The position numbers and the translations under genes were made by a program. A DNA stretch of 64,000 bases from Spinacia oleracea (taxonomy: Eukaryota; Streptophyta; Magnoliopsida; Caryophyllales; Amaranthaceae), in NCBI RefSeq assembly GCF_020520425.1, contig NC_079487.1, positions 2,155,501 through 2,219,500 of the forward strand. Reading direction: 5' to 3'. Of the stretch, positions 14,254 to 24,187 are shown one piece after another. Position 1 is the stretch's first letter. Each line of letters begins with the position of its first letter. The notes below the pieces were generated by a model. It was not told the DNA's origin, searched no databases, and was given only the letters and a program-made list of their open reading frames with translations.

Positions 14254-14645
14254 GCTAGAATATCGCAGAGCAATTTTCGAGTTTTGCCTTGGCCAAAGCC
14301 AAGGCAATTCAAAATTGGAAGCAGCCCAAAAGGCTAGCTAGACTATCGCAGAGCAATTTCTGAGTTTTTCCTTGGCCAAAGCCAAGGCAATTCAAAATTA
14401 GAAGCAGCCCAAAAAGCTAGTTAGAATATCGCAAAGCAATTTCCGAGTTTTGCCTTGGCCAAACCAAGGCAATTCAAGGTTGAAGGCAGCTCAAAAGGCT
14501 AGCCAGAATACCGCAGAACGATTTCTAAGTTTTGCCTCGACCAAAGCCACGACAATTCAAACTTAGAAGCAATCCAAAAGGTCAACTGAAATGTCACAGA
14601 GCAGTCCCTAAGTTTGCCTTGGCAAAAGCCAAGACAGTCCAAAAG
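14254..14645 (+). repeat. 83-bp tandem array in the element's 3' region
   Basis: Nearly five imperfect units starting at about 14254, 14337, 14420, 14502 and 14585. Each has CTAGAATATCGCAGAGCAAT-like starts followed by GCCTTGGCCAAAGCCAAGGC, itself a short palindrome. Divergence increases in the last two units. It is non-coding and lies between integrase and the antisense gene. Confidence 0.9.
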
Positions 14646-15029
14646 GGGAGGTAGTCATAAGACATGCTATAAAGTTTGACTCTGATCGAGGCTAGAACTT
14701 TCCAAAGGCAAACAAGATATCAAAAATTGGCTAAGTACTTAGCAAAATATGCATATCAAATGCCAGCGGCTATACCTTCATTAAAAACCAAGGAAAATAG
14801 ATAAAGTACAGCCCTACAAAATGGCTCTGGGCAGTAAAAATACCAGCCCAACTCGAAAATATTTCAAAAAGAAAGGCAGCAATAAACTAACTACAAATTA
14901 TTCCAAAAACGAAGTGACACAAACGCCACCACCCAATAGGGTAAACGCAAAATAATATTGTTCAAAACCAAACTATTACATAACAGGCCCAGTAACACAA
15001 GAGGAACAGGGGGATAGCCGCCACACCCA
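14646..15029. other. Non-coding spacer of the gypsy element
   Basis: Sequence between the tandem array and the 3' end of the antisense gene, with one more degraded repeat-like stretch to about 14710. No coding signal seen. It probably contains the antisense gene's 3' UTR. Confidence 0.5.
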
Positions 15030-18000
15030 TTATTCGTTGTTGCCCGCAGCATCATCCTCATCAGAGAAGGGCAAGTCTCCTGGGTGAATGTTCTCAACGC
15101 AGAAGTCAGGCACATCACTAGGTTCCGCGGCATGTCCCTCAGCAGTTTCAGCCTCTCGCAGTTCCCTAAGGATAGTAAGGTGCAGGCCAGCGAGCCAATC
15201 CTCCTCGATTAAGCTCCAGTCAAACTGCGGATACTTGTGCTTGATTATAAGAGAGGTTGCCTTCCACCCACCGTCATACCTCTGCGTCAGAAGAGCATAC
15301 TGAGCATACAAAATTCCCGCACAGCAACAGCCACCTCCCTCTGCACAGAACGGCGAAGGCCTTCCAGCTCATCAGCATGCCTCTGCTCAACAAGGCTTAG
15401 CTGCTCCGCCAAATCTTCAGTGCGTTTCCTCTCAGCCTCTATCTCCGCCTGAGCCTTGGCCAAGCTCTCCCTAGCTGGACGCAGAGCAACGACCTCACTA
15501 GCCAAATTATCCCGCTCCACGGATATGGCCTGAACGTTGGCATTAGCAATGGTAAGGGAAGAAGACGCTCTCTCATTTTCTAAGGTCAGATCCCGAATCT
15601 GCCTGTCTCGTTCTTCAAGGAGAGAAAGATGCTCGTCATGTTTCCTCTGATAATAGAAAAAGAAGTCACAGAGCTCCTTCACTGCACCTCCAGCCTAATA
15701 AAAAAAAAAAAGTGTTAAAATAAAAACATGCAAAAAACGACTAAGTACAAAACAATAAGGATGTACAAACTTCATACCTCTAACACCTTCTGGCAGGCGT
15801 TAGCCCCAGGAGTATAAACACGCTCCAGAGGACGGTCAGCTGGCAACGTCATTCCCTTCAACATCCGATATGCCAACGTCCCACCCTTCTCTGGGAAGCT
15901 AGCATACAAGGATTCATTAGCTTTGACATCCCAGTTAGGAACAAAAATGTCGCCGCTAATCGGTGCAGGAGGAAAGAGGGCAGCTAGCTCCGGGTTCACC
16001 TCAGGGCGAACATCAAGGATCTCCTTCTCCAAAAACTCGTGGTTTCTGATGTTTACATAAGAAGGGATGGAGGATTCGGGCAACTTCAACTACTCCTCCA
16101 AATAAGCAGCAAGAGCAGCAGACGAGGTAGGGAGAGAAGCAGTGCTCTGATTAGCAGGAGCAGAAGCTTGAGCCTGCTCCTGTGAACGAGAGCTCTCCCC
16201 AGTGCAAACGCGTTTACCTGGGCGTTGCACAAAAGGAACATCCCGCTCCTCAGCCACAATTTCCACCTGCTCAGAGATAGAAGAATCCACGACCTGATCT
16301 GGTTGAGCAGACCGCAATTGGTCTGCAGCTGTTCCAGTCGCGTCAGCAGAAACACTCTCCATCTCAGAGCGAGGCCGGCGTTGACCCGCCACACTACCTC
16401 CTCCGCGAGTGGTATGACCACGCCGCGCAGAGGAAGGAGTAGAAGAGGTAGCTCGAGAGGTAGGGGTAGAGCGTGGTGCCGAGATGCCTGCCCCGGTAAC
16501 TACTCCCGCAGAGCCTCCGCCTCTGCCAGTACGGCTAACCACAGAGCCCCCACCTCTGGCAGGGCGATTAGCAGCAAGACTCCCTCCTCGGGCAGTCCGC
16601 CGAGAACTCGCCCTGCGACCACCAACAGCGTCAGCTATGGTACGATAGGCATTGGCAGGGTCCTCTGCCGGTTCGTTGGTCTGTGGGGTCCCATCAGCAG
16701 CCAAGCCCAAGGAACTCAAATCAAGATGTTGGTGACCTAGCAGGGCAACATGAAAGTGTCATGATAGTATAAAAAAAAAAAAAAAAAAAAAACTAAGTAC
16801 AAGACAGAAAAAGTCAAAAGGAAAGAAAAGTATACCGTGGGGATGGGTATTGCACAAGTGCATAGCGGAAAGAACATCATTCCGCAGAATATACATTGAC
16901 TTAGGTAGCCAATTCCTGGGTGCACGGCCAATATCCTTCCCATTGGCGTCACGTTTGACCACGGAGTCAAACCACTCGTAGGCAGCATCCTCCAAATTAT
17001 GACCAGCAAGGACCTTTACACCTTCCATTCTGCCATTAGGAGGGACAAAAGTGCGGGGCAGCGGAAAGTCGGCGGGAACTCGGAGCCAGAAGAATCGACC
17101 CTTCCAATCCCTCTGCCCGGTAGGATTACCCAGACAAGTCATCTTGCCTCGAGCAGTGTAAGTGGTGAACCAACCAATGCTCCCTTCCTTGTTATCACTG
17201 CTTCTAATACAGTGCAGTCGTTTGCATAAAGAGAGAGTCTCAAGGAAGCCTTTGAAACGCACCACCCACAAGTAGCAGACCAGAGTCCGTATAGCAAACG
17301 GATGAAGCTGCGCCAGGCAGACATTAAAAGCCTTCAGGAATTTGGCCAAGGTTGGATCCAAGGGAAAGCGCAGCCCAAAGTCCAGATGATATCAATACAA
17401 CCCAATATGACCTGGGGGAGGAGCAGTAATACGAGCATCATCTGCGGGGACAACCAGCTCATATCAAGGGGGAAAAGCATAAAGCTCCCTTCCAACACCA
17501 GGATAATCATGTTGACGAGCTGCTTTGAGCCAGTCCGCATCCGGCGCAACATTTAAGGGACCATATGAAACTTCAGGACTTAAATAATTTTCAGTCGAGC
17601 CAACGGGCAGATCTTCCTCGACATACAACGGAAACGGTCGGAGAAGCCCCACCTCCTCGAGAATGGGATTCTCAAGATGATGCTCTGCGTCGCCATAAAC
17701 ACTGCTAGGGCCACTTGCCATTGAAGAACGTCTGCGGTAAACATGCAATGACCCATCAATACCCCCAGTGAAAGGCTCGTCTAGTTGATCAAAACTGTCC
17801 AACCAGGCTACTTCGGACAAAGGTTGGATATCTAATCCCACAGGGGCGTTAGGGGGAGGGTTCAGTCGAACCGCCCTGGCCAAATGCTCATGGCGCAGTT
17901 CTCTAAGACGCTGACGAAAGGCAGGAGTAGGCCCTGACACAACAGGCGTAGCCCTGCCAACAACGGGGGACCCACCCCCAGAGGAAGAACCACTGGAGAT

Positions 18001-18189
18001 AGATATCACCGCAGGCTCAGAACGAGAAATGACATCATGCATAGACTTAGTCCTATTCTCTGCTATTGTCCTAGCCTCTTCATCAGAGGGTAAAGAGACA
18101 GAGGAAGGGGAAGAAGGAGAGTATGGCTCGGAGGAATCACTCATATACCCAGGGCTACTAGGGTTGGCACTATCAGAGGTATCAGACAT
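15030..18189 (-). pseudogene. Antisense spliced ORF of the Tat element (decayed)
   Basis: A three-exon gene opposite to gag-pol. Exons by splice signal and phase: 18189-16836, 16736-15778, 15694-15030. Introns of 99 and 83 bp have GT/AG ends and T-rich 3' parts. Exon 1 has a Ser/Pro-rich start (MSDTSDSANPSSPG) and then a region resembling the Pfam family called putative gypsy type transposon (PF04195), e.g. FPLDPTLAKFLKAFNVCLAQ. Exon 2 is rich in Arg/Gly/Ser repeats (TARGGS, RPARGGGS). Exon 3 is a charged coiled coil and ends GNNE. Lesions: TGA at 17464-17466, another TGA near 17393, TAG at 16090-16092, and a one-base frameshift near 15310. Antisense ORFs are known in Tat elements; their function is not known to me. 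Confidence 0.8.
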
Positions 18190-19011
18190 GTTGACTGAAA
18201 GAACAAAAAAAAAGAAAAAAAAAGAAGAAGAATAAACAAAGGGAAGAAGGAGGAAAGTCAAAACAAAAAAGTAGACAAGTACCACAAAATACAAAACGAC
18301 AGGAAGAAGAACGCAAAACGACATAAAAAATGCAGGAGAAATGGGAAGAAGAGAAAAGCTTCAGAAGTTCAGGAATGGCGAACTCAAAACCACAAAAACA
18401 CCCAAAAACACACATACCACAAAAAACCATGAAAAATACCAAAACACTCAAATGGACATGCAAAACAAAAGAAAAAAGACATAATGAAGGCAAAAGGAAT
18501 ACTTGGAAGAGAGAAGAAGGAGTCAAAAATTCGACAATGGCGGACTAAAACCCTTGAGCAAAAGTTCGAACCCAGAAAACCTCGATAATCCCAGGAGAAA
18601 GCACCACCACCAATGGACGCGCAATCACCGGAATAACACGAAAACACAAGAAAGCAAGGAACTTGGAGTTAGAACACTCTGGAAATGGTGAAATTGAGTT
18701 CGAAGCGAAGTGAAGCTAGAAGAGAGTAAGAAGATGAAGAAGGTAAGAAAAAGGAGAGAGAAAAAGAAAATGACTGAAGCCCATATTTAAGGAAAGAAAT
18801 AAACGGCCAAGATTGGAAGACCCTTCGAGTCACTTACCTGGATGAAGGACACGTGGGGCGCTATAAACCGTGACGGTTTATTTTCCTTTCAAACGCTAAC
18901 TACAGTAAAACCACGACGGTTTAAAAAAAAAAAAAAAAAAAAGGCAAAGATACATACAGCCAATCGCGCAGGTTATGGCCAGAAAAAGCAGGCCTAACTC
19001 CAAGCAGTCAA
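18190..19011. other. Leader side of the antisense ORF, A-rich
   Basis: Upstream of the antisense start. It holds A/G-rich tracts (18204-18231, 18919-18940) and a weak TATA-like TTAAATATGG on the minus strand near 18783. No ORF with protein-like composition. Confidence 0.4.
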
Positions 19012-19106
19012 CCCTACTCTTGGGGACTAGTTGTACAGGACGCAGCCAAAAACACAGAAAGAGCAGGCCTAACTCCAAGCAGTCAGCCCTACTCTTGGGG
19101 ACTAGT
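19012..19106 (+). other. Duplicated polypurine-tract region
   Basis: The motif CTACTCTTGGGGACTAGT lies directly before the 3' LTR and fits the plus-strand primer region. About 60 bp upstream there is a second copy with the same flanks (GCAGGCCTAACTCCAAGCAG) that also continues TGTAC, the first bases of the LTR. The proximal copy is the functional candidate by position. Confidence 0.75.
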
Positions 19107-19589
19107 TGTACGGAGTAGAAGTAACCTAGCAGATCATCCACGTCACAGCAGACCATCGGACATCTGATAAGACCGATCAAGCAAAGCAACCGCAGGAAGT
19201 ACCTATTGAAAGTACCACAAGTCCTCAAGAACCGCGCAGACCCTTAGGTCTGCGGGGCAACGACCTGCTAGACGACAACATAGATACGTCGTTAAGCAAA
19301 AGGACAAACAACAAGTACATCACTAGCGTACACGCGGCAACATCTGAATAGGCCAAAGTACTGAATAGTACGCCTATAAATACTGTCGTCCCCATTCATT
19401 TGCGGACACGTTCAATACAAGTACAATTCTTAACCCTCTCTACTTTCTCTCTCTAGAGCATTATCCCATTTGCTGACTTAGACATCGGAGGGGGTTTCCT
19501 CGGTTAAACCCCCGAGGTTAGCTTACGTTCGTTCTGTCTGACAGGGCAACGTCACCAGGCAGGGCTCCCCCAATTCCATACTCGGAACA
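19107..19589 (+). repeat. 3' LTR of the gypsy element
   Basis: 483 bp, aligned without gaps to the 5' LTR, six transitions. Followed by target duplication AAATG. Contains TATAAATA at 19375-19382. It ends about 1 kb before the LOB gene start codon, in the same orientation. Confidence 0.95.
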
Positions 19590-20586
19590 AAATGGAAAAT
19601 AAAAATAATCTTAATTAAAAATTAAATTTTCTTTTATACTACGTAGCCAATAATCATGTGATGATTATCCCCTCTAAAAAAAATTAATAATAATGTGATT
19701 AGGGTAAATGAATATATAATTTGTTCAGCCGTTATAATTTATCCCCGTTCTCTGTCGTGAGTTTTGTTTGTCACCCAGCGAAGCAATTCTTGAATAGGGT
19801 CTACATGATCATCAATCAGTCGTAGGTTCTCAAAGAAACTACATTGGATCATTTCATCGTCTTCCTCTTCCCTGATTGATTACACCATTAAACCATATTC
19901 GATCATTTCATCATCTTGCCAGCATCTATCAGTCTTACCGCAACTCTGAAAGCAGCACGCCATTGTTATTACGCATTCGGTTTGCGAAGGTAATCACTAG
20001 CCCTAAATCTTTCAATCAAGTTAATTAAGCAGAGTTTTAGAATCATCTTTGAATGCGATATATCTTGCACAATTTACGTCGATGAATACGATTTTCCATT
20101 GTTGATTAAATGCATATTAGGTTATTTTATCTTTTAATTTCTTTGTTTCAATTCGTCGTTGTGTTTGAGTAGCAGCATTTTAATGGAATTATGGAGTTCA
20201 TATTTATTTGGGTTCTTTTTTGTTTAATTGGGGATCATTTATGAAAGATACTACTGTCGTGTTAATTACTACAAATACTTAATTTATTTCAACTAGTACG
20301 ATTACTGTTAATTTATTTTGACTTGGGATTACGAATATTAAAAAAGATTGAATATGCTTTGCGATTCCCCATATATCTGAGTCTCAATCAATGAAACTTC
20401 CTCCTCTTCTTTGTTTCTTTAATTTATTTAGTATAATTTTATGTCAATCAATTTAGCAGTAGGTTATTTTCCAGAATTGGATTGTTGATAAGTATCTATT
20501 TTTTGGCAGTATTTGACGCAAAATCATTCCTAGAAAGCACAAAAGAATAAAAGAATAGGGGTGTTGAAGGTGGGAGGTTGGTAGAG
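19590..20586 (+). promoter_or_regulatory. LOB gene upstream region and probable 5' UTR intron
   Basis: AT-rich promoter followed by a likely 5' UTR exon (about 19740-19989). A candidate intron runs from GT at 19990 to AG at 20508-20509, and the short leader then leads to ATG 20587. The splice sites are read by eye only. The gypsy 3' LTR borders the promoter. Confidence 0.5.
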
Positions 20587-22299
20587 ATGTCAGCGCCTTA
20601 TTCACCGTGTGCAGCGTGTAAGTTTCTAAGGAGAAAATGCACTGAAGAATGTGCGTTCGCGCCATACTTTCCTCCTGAGCATCCCCATAGGTTCGCTGAT
20701 GTGCACAAGGTGTTCGGAGCCAGCAACGTGGCAAAGCTACTCAACGAGCTGGAAGTGACACAACGAGCGAATGCTGCAAATTCGTTAGTCTATGAAGCCG
20801 AGGCGAGGCTGCAAGACCCGGTCTATGGCTGTGTGGGCCTTATATCCCTTATGCAGCAGCGGCTTAAGCATATACGGTCTGACCTTTATGTTGCCAAGAA
20901 AGAATTATCCACTTACATTGGGCCATCTGCACTTATGCCTATGATTCCGCAAGGTTATGACAACATGCAGCAACAGTCTAATATGGGGCCTATGATGGGT
21001 ATTCTTACAGGGGTTGCTGGAGGCCCATCTTATGCAGGCCCATCTCATGGGCTTGGTATTCCTACAGAAGGCCCATCTTATGGGGTTGGTATTCCTACAG
21101 GGGTTGCTGCAGGCCCATCTCATGGGGCTGGTGGCAGTGGTGGTGGACAGTTGGTGATCAGAGAAGGGCAGCAACAGCAGCAGTTGATTCAGGCTCAGCA
21201 GCTGGCGGCATTGTCAGTGAGAGATGAGCAGGAGATGATGATGAGGAACTGGCAACAACAGCAACATCAGTTGATGAGGTTTAATGATAGAGGCGGTGGT
21301 GGATATGAGGGAGCGATGGGTGTTGCTGGGTTTAATCAAGTGGGGTCTGCATCAGCTGCTACAGCCCCGTCTTTGGCACTTGGATTGACCACGTTTGATC
21401 CTAACGCATACAATCAGATGGGGTCTGCATCACCTTCTTTGGCTCTTGGAGCTACCACGTTTGATCCTAACGCATACAATCAGATGGAGTCTGCATCACC
21501 GTCTTTGGCTCTTGGAGTTACCACGCTTGATCCTAATGCATACAGTCAGATGGAGTCTGCATCACCATCTTTGGCACTTGGAGTGACCACGTTTGATCCT
21601 AATGCGTACAATCAGATGGGGTCTGCATCACCGTCTTTGGCTCTTGGAGTTACCACTTTTGATCCTAACGTGTATGATCAGATTCAACCACAGAAACAAT
21701 CGCAGCTAGATGACTCATTAGGGCAGCTGTTATTTGTTGAGCAGCCAGGTACACCACAACAACACCACCACCAGGGACATATAAAACACAAACATAATCC
21801 TCAACATCAAAACCTTGTTCAGCATCATCGTCTCCAACATGAAGATGATCCTCAACATCAGCACCTTGTTCAGCATCATTGTCACCAACATGAAGATGAT
21901 CCTCAACATCAGCACCCTGTTCAGCATCATCGTCACCAACATGAAGATGATCCTCAACATCAAAACCTTGTTCAGCATCATCGTCTCCAACATGAAGATG
22001 ATCCTCAACATCAGCACCTTGTTCAGCATCATCGTCCCCAACATGAAGATAATCCTCTACATCAGCACCTTCTTCGCCATCATTACCAACATGAAGATAA
22101 TCCTCAACATCAGCACCTTGCTCACCAACATGATGATAATCCTCAACATCAGCACCTTGCTCACCATCATCACCAACATGATGATAATCCTCAACATCAA
22201 CACCTTGTTCACCCTCATCATCAATATGAAGATAATCCACAGCCACAACTGCAACGACCTGGAAGCGAAGAGGATAGGAGTGTTGGTCCAGCTTGTTAG
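20587..22299 (+). CDS. LOB-domain (LBD/AS2-family) protein with repeat-expanded C-terminus
   Basis: Plant-specific DNA-binding transcription factor, nuclear. The start is the ATG before SAPYSPCAAC; an earlier TTG is not credible. The LOB domain is residues 4 to about 105. Its zinc block is C8-x2-C11-x6-C18-x3-C22, followed by the GAS block with FGASNVAKLL and a Leu/Ile-spaced segment after DPVYGCVGLISLMQQ. The domain looks like class I members of the LBD6/LBD36 kind. The protein is 570 residues, about twice the usual length. The extra length is Gly/Pro- and Gln-rich sequence plus two tandem peptide arrays (22 residues, then 17-residue His/Gln-rich). The frame is open throughout. Confidence 0.93.
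   Translation: MSAPYSPCAACKFLRRKCTEECAFAPYFPPEHPHRFADVHKVFGASNVAKLLNELEVTQRANAANSLVYEAEARLQDPVYGCVGLISLMQQRLKHIRSDLYVAKKELSTYIGPSALMPMIPQGYDNMQQQSNMGPMMGILTGVAGGPSYAGPSHGLGIPTEGPSYGVGIPTGVAAGPSHGAGGSGGGQLVIREGQQQQQLIQAQQLAALSVRDEQEMMMRNWQQQQHQLMRFNDRGGGGYEGAMGVAGFNQVGSASAATAPSLALGLTTFDPNAYNQMGSASPSLALGATTFDPNAYNQMESASPSLALGVTTLDPNAYSQMESASPSLALGVTTFDPNAYNQMGSASPSLALGVTTFDPNVYDQIQPQKQSQLDDSLGQLLFVEQPGTPQQHHHQGHIKHKHNPQHQNLVQHHRLQHEDDPQHQHLVQHHCHQHEDDPQHQHPVQHHRHQHEDDPQHQNLVQHHRLQHEDDPQHQHLVQHHRPQHEDNPLHQHLLRHHYQHEDNPQHQHLAHQHDDNPQHQHLAHHHHQHDDNPQHQHLVHPHHQYEDNPQPQLQRPGSEEDRSVGPAC
21345..21685 (+). repeat. 66-bp coding minisatellite, 5 units
   Basis: Encodes five copies of a 22-residue unit with SPSLALGVTTFDPNAYNQM as core; the first copy has a variant front. 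All units keep the frame. Confidence 0.92.
21795..22245 (+). repeat. 51-bp coding minisatellite, about 9 units
   Basis: Encodes a His/Gln-rich unit of about 17 residues (DDPQHQHLVQHHRHQHE and variants). The last units are shorter by multiples of three bases, so the frame is kept. The opposite strand is also open over most of this array as a by-product of the repeat. Confidence 0.92.
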
Positions 22300-24072
22300 A
22301 TAGTAGAGATACCCATTTTTTGGAGTTGATTTGGTTTTGTTTCACAAAATTCAGTCTCAAGGTAAACTCTAAACTCCATTAAGCTTGTTTATGTAAGTAT
22401 TTGTGAAGCTTAACTTAATGGTTGTTTATGTTAATATTTAATTATGTGTTGTTTGGTTTTTGTATTGTGGTTGCAGGGGGATTGGATGCATAGGATTAAA
22501 TGCGTGCAGTAGTATAATATAGCAATGGACAGTAGAAACAGAGGTGAAAAAAGAGATCTTAGACATTAGTCATCTGAATTTTTGTAAGGCTTTTGTGTGT
22601 GTGTTTTTTTTGTTGTTTTAGTTTTGTAAATTTGATTAGCATGTTTCGGAGAGAGACGAGCTTTCTTCAATTCAAGGAATGTATAAATATTGAGTAGAGT
22701 TATCGATCTCTTTCCCTTTCTGTTTCTGTTTCTCTGGTGAAATTATAATATGATAAACTTACATGTTCGATTTATGCACATGGTTGCAGTTGCACAATAT
22801 ATCTCAGAACCTAATACGAATATTGAATGCTAAGGTTAAGGTTTACCACTGCAACTGTGGGATGCTAAACTTAATTAATTTTAAGTAAGTTTGAGTAATC
22901 AGTAGTCAGTAATCGTCAGAAGGTTCAATAACAGTATAAATATGGAAAGACTAATCCACACACTTCTCAATTCAATTGCATTTTTTAAACTTCTTTTTTT
23001 TTTGTTAGTACGGAGGATTTAGGATTAAAAAGATTTTCTCATTTGGATTTGGGCGTACCTATATGCCTTTTCCTCACTTTTCAATAAACATCTTCGAACA
23101 TTGATATTTTGAAGCTACACATCCATACAACTTTGTTAAGAAAAAAATTGACCATGTACAAATATCAAAAATAGAAACGACTACAATCATAAATTTTTTT
23201 AAAAATATTTAAAACAGAAACGAAACGCGTATTGCATTCATAATTTTTTTTAATCACATAAGATTTTTCCAGCTTTGGTCGTTGGATAGTCCGGTTACTC
23301 ATACCCTATTATTAGATTTTTCCAGCTTTGGTCGTTGGATAGTTCGGTTACTCATACCCTATTATTATTATTATTTTTATCTATACCCATTTCGTATTCG
23401 GGCCTTTAGGATCGAAAATTACAAAGACCCTTATTCAGATCATGAGATTCTAAAATGAGTCTGGAATGAATAGAGGCCATGATCCCAATGTTTATTACTC
23501 TGTATGTTTTTATTTTGTAGGGAAACGTTAGAGTTAGATACTTGGAAATCAAATTCCGCCAAAGTTATATATTAACGTACCTTTGGGAAAATAGTTCCAT
23601 TCCAACGTATAAGTTGAGAACTACCCTTGATTAGTATCTCATCTCATCACAAGATGGAGCTACGGTGTTCCCAATGTTCATTATCTAATTCAAACCAAAA
23701 ATCATCTATAGTAGTACTACGTATGTATTAGTCAAATTTTAGAGATATTTTTCTCGTATTAACGTAGAGTGTTATTATCCTAGCTTGCACGTGCAATGCG
23801 TTCTTTGATAAAGAAAATATACCAAGTATATTTCTGTAATTCTTTTAATTAAGAAGAATTAAAGTTCAAGTAGATTTGTTTCAGCAAGTGTTGAATAAAT
23901 AATAACACGTTTTCTTTTCTTTGCTTTTCAAACAAGTTAAATTAGAAGCTTCTCTTATCCTATAATATGATTTACTCCGTACTTCGTATGGAATTAATAT
24001 TAGAAGCTTCTCTTATCATACTCCGCATTATTTGCGTTAATCATACGTCAACACTAACCTCCTATTCTCTAA
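22300..24072. other. LOB gene 3' UTR and AT-rich intergenic region
   Basis: A possible 3' UTR intron ends at TTGCAG near 22476. Poly(A) signals are likely near 22680. Two 53-bp direct units lie at 23261-23313 and 23314-23366, differing at one base. No further gene seen. Confidence 0.5.
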
Positions 24073-24080
24073 TATAAATA
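24073..24080 (+). promoter_or_regulatory. TATA box of the NAC-like gene
   Basis: TATAAATA 108 bp before ATG 24188, a plausible core promoter position for a short leader. Confidence 0.6.
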
Positions 24081-24123
24081 TACTACTATTCATCTAGCTA
24101 TCATTATTGTACGTAACACTCTA

Positions 24124-24163
24124 CCTAAACCCTAAACCCTAAACCCTAAACCCTAAACCCTAG
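24124..24163 (+). repeat. Interstitial telomere-type repeat (CCTAAAC)5
   Basis: Five perfect CCTAAAC units plus CCTAG in the leader or proximal promoter of the NAC-like gene. AAACCCTA telo-boxes are known plant promoter elements; a run of five is longer than a usual telo-box. Confidence 0.95.
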
Positions 24164-24187
24164 CTATCATCTTCAATATAATTAATT

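Larger units (their letters stand above)
7950..19589 (+). mobile_element. Ty3/gypsy LTR retrotransposon, Tat-type, complete but defective
   Basis: An 11.6-kb element bounded by two 483-bp LTRs and flanked by the target duplication AAATG (7945-7949 and 19590-19594). Domain order on + is gag, protease, reverse transcriptase, RNase H, integrase, which defines Ty3/gypsy. A roughly 5-kb 3' region follows integrase and carries a tandem array and a spliced gene on the opposite strand, an architecture known from Tat-lineage plant elements. The LTRs differ at six positions by my count (about 1.2%), all transitions, so insertion was recent. The coding regions contain multiple frameshifts and stops. Confidence 0.95.

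Noticed and set aside
16225-16740. 171-residue plus-strand ORF in the gypsy 3' region
   Set aside because: Arg/Ser-rich shadow of the antisense gene's repeat-rich exon 2, whose frame is supported by the splice phases.
21665-22360. Long ORF on the minus strand across the LOB gene repeats
   Set aside because: It is a by-product of a 51-bp unit that is open on both strands; the plus strand carries the LOB domain.
24124-24163. A chromosome end or fused telomere
   Set aside because: Only five units, with ordinary genes on both sides.
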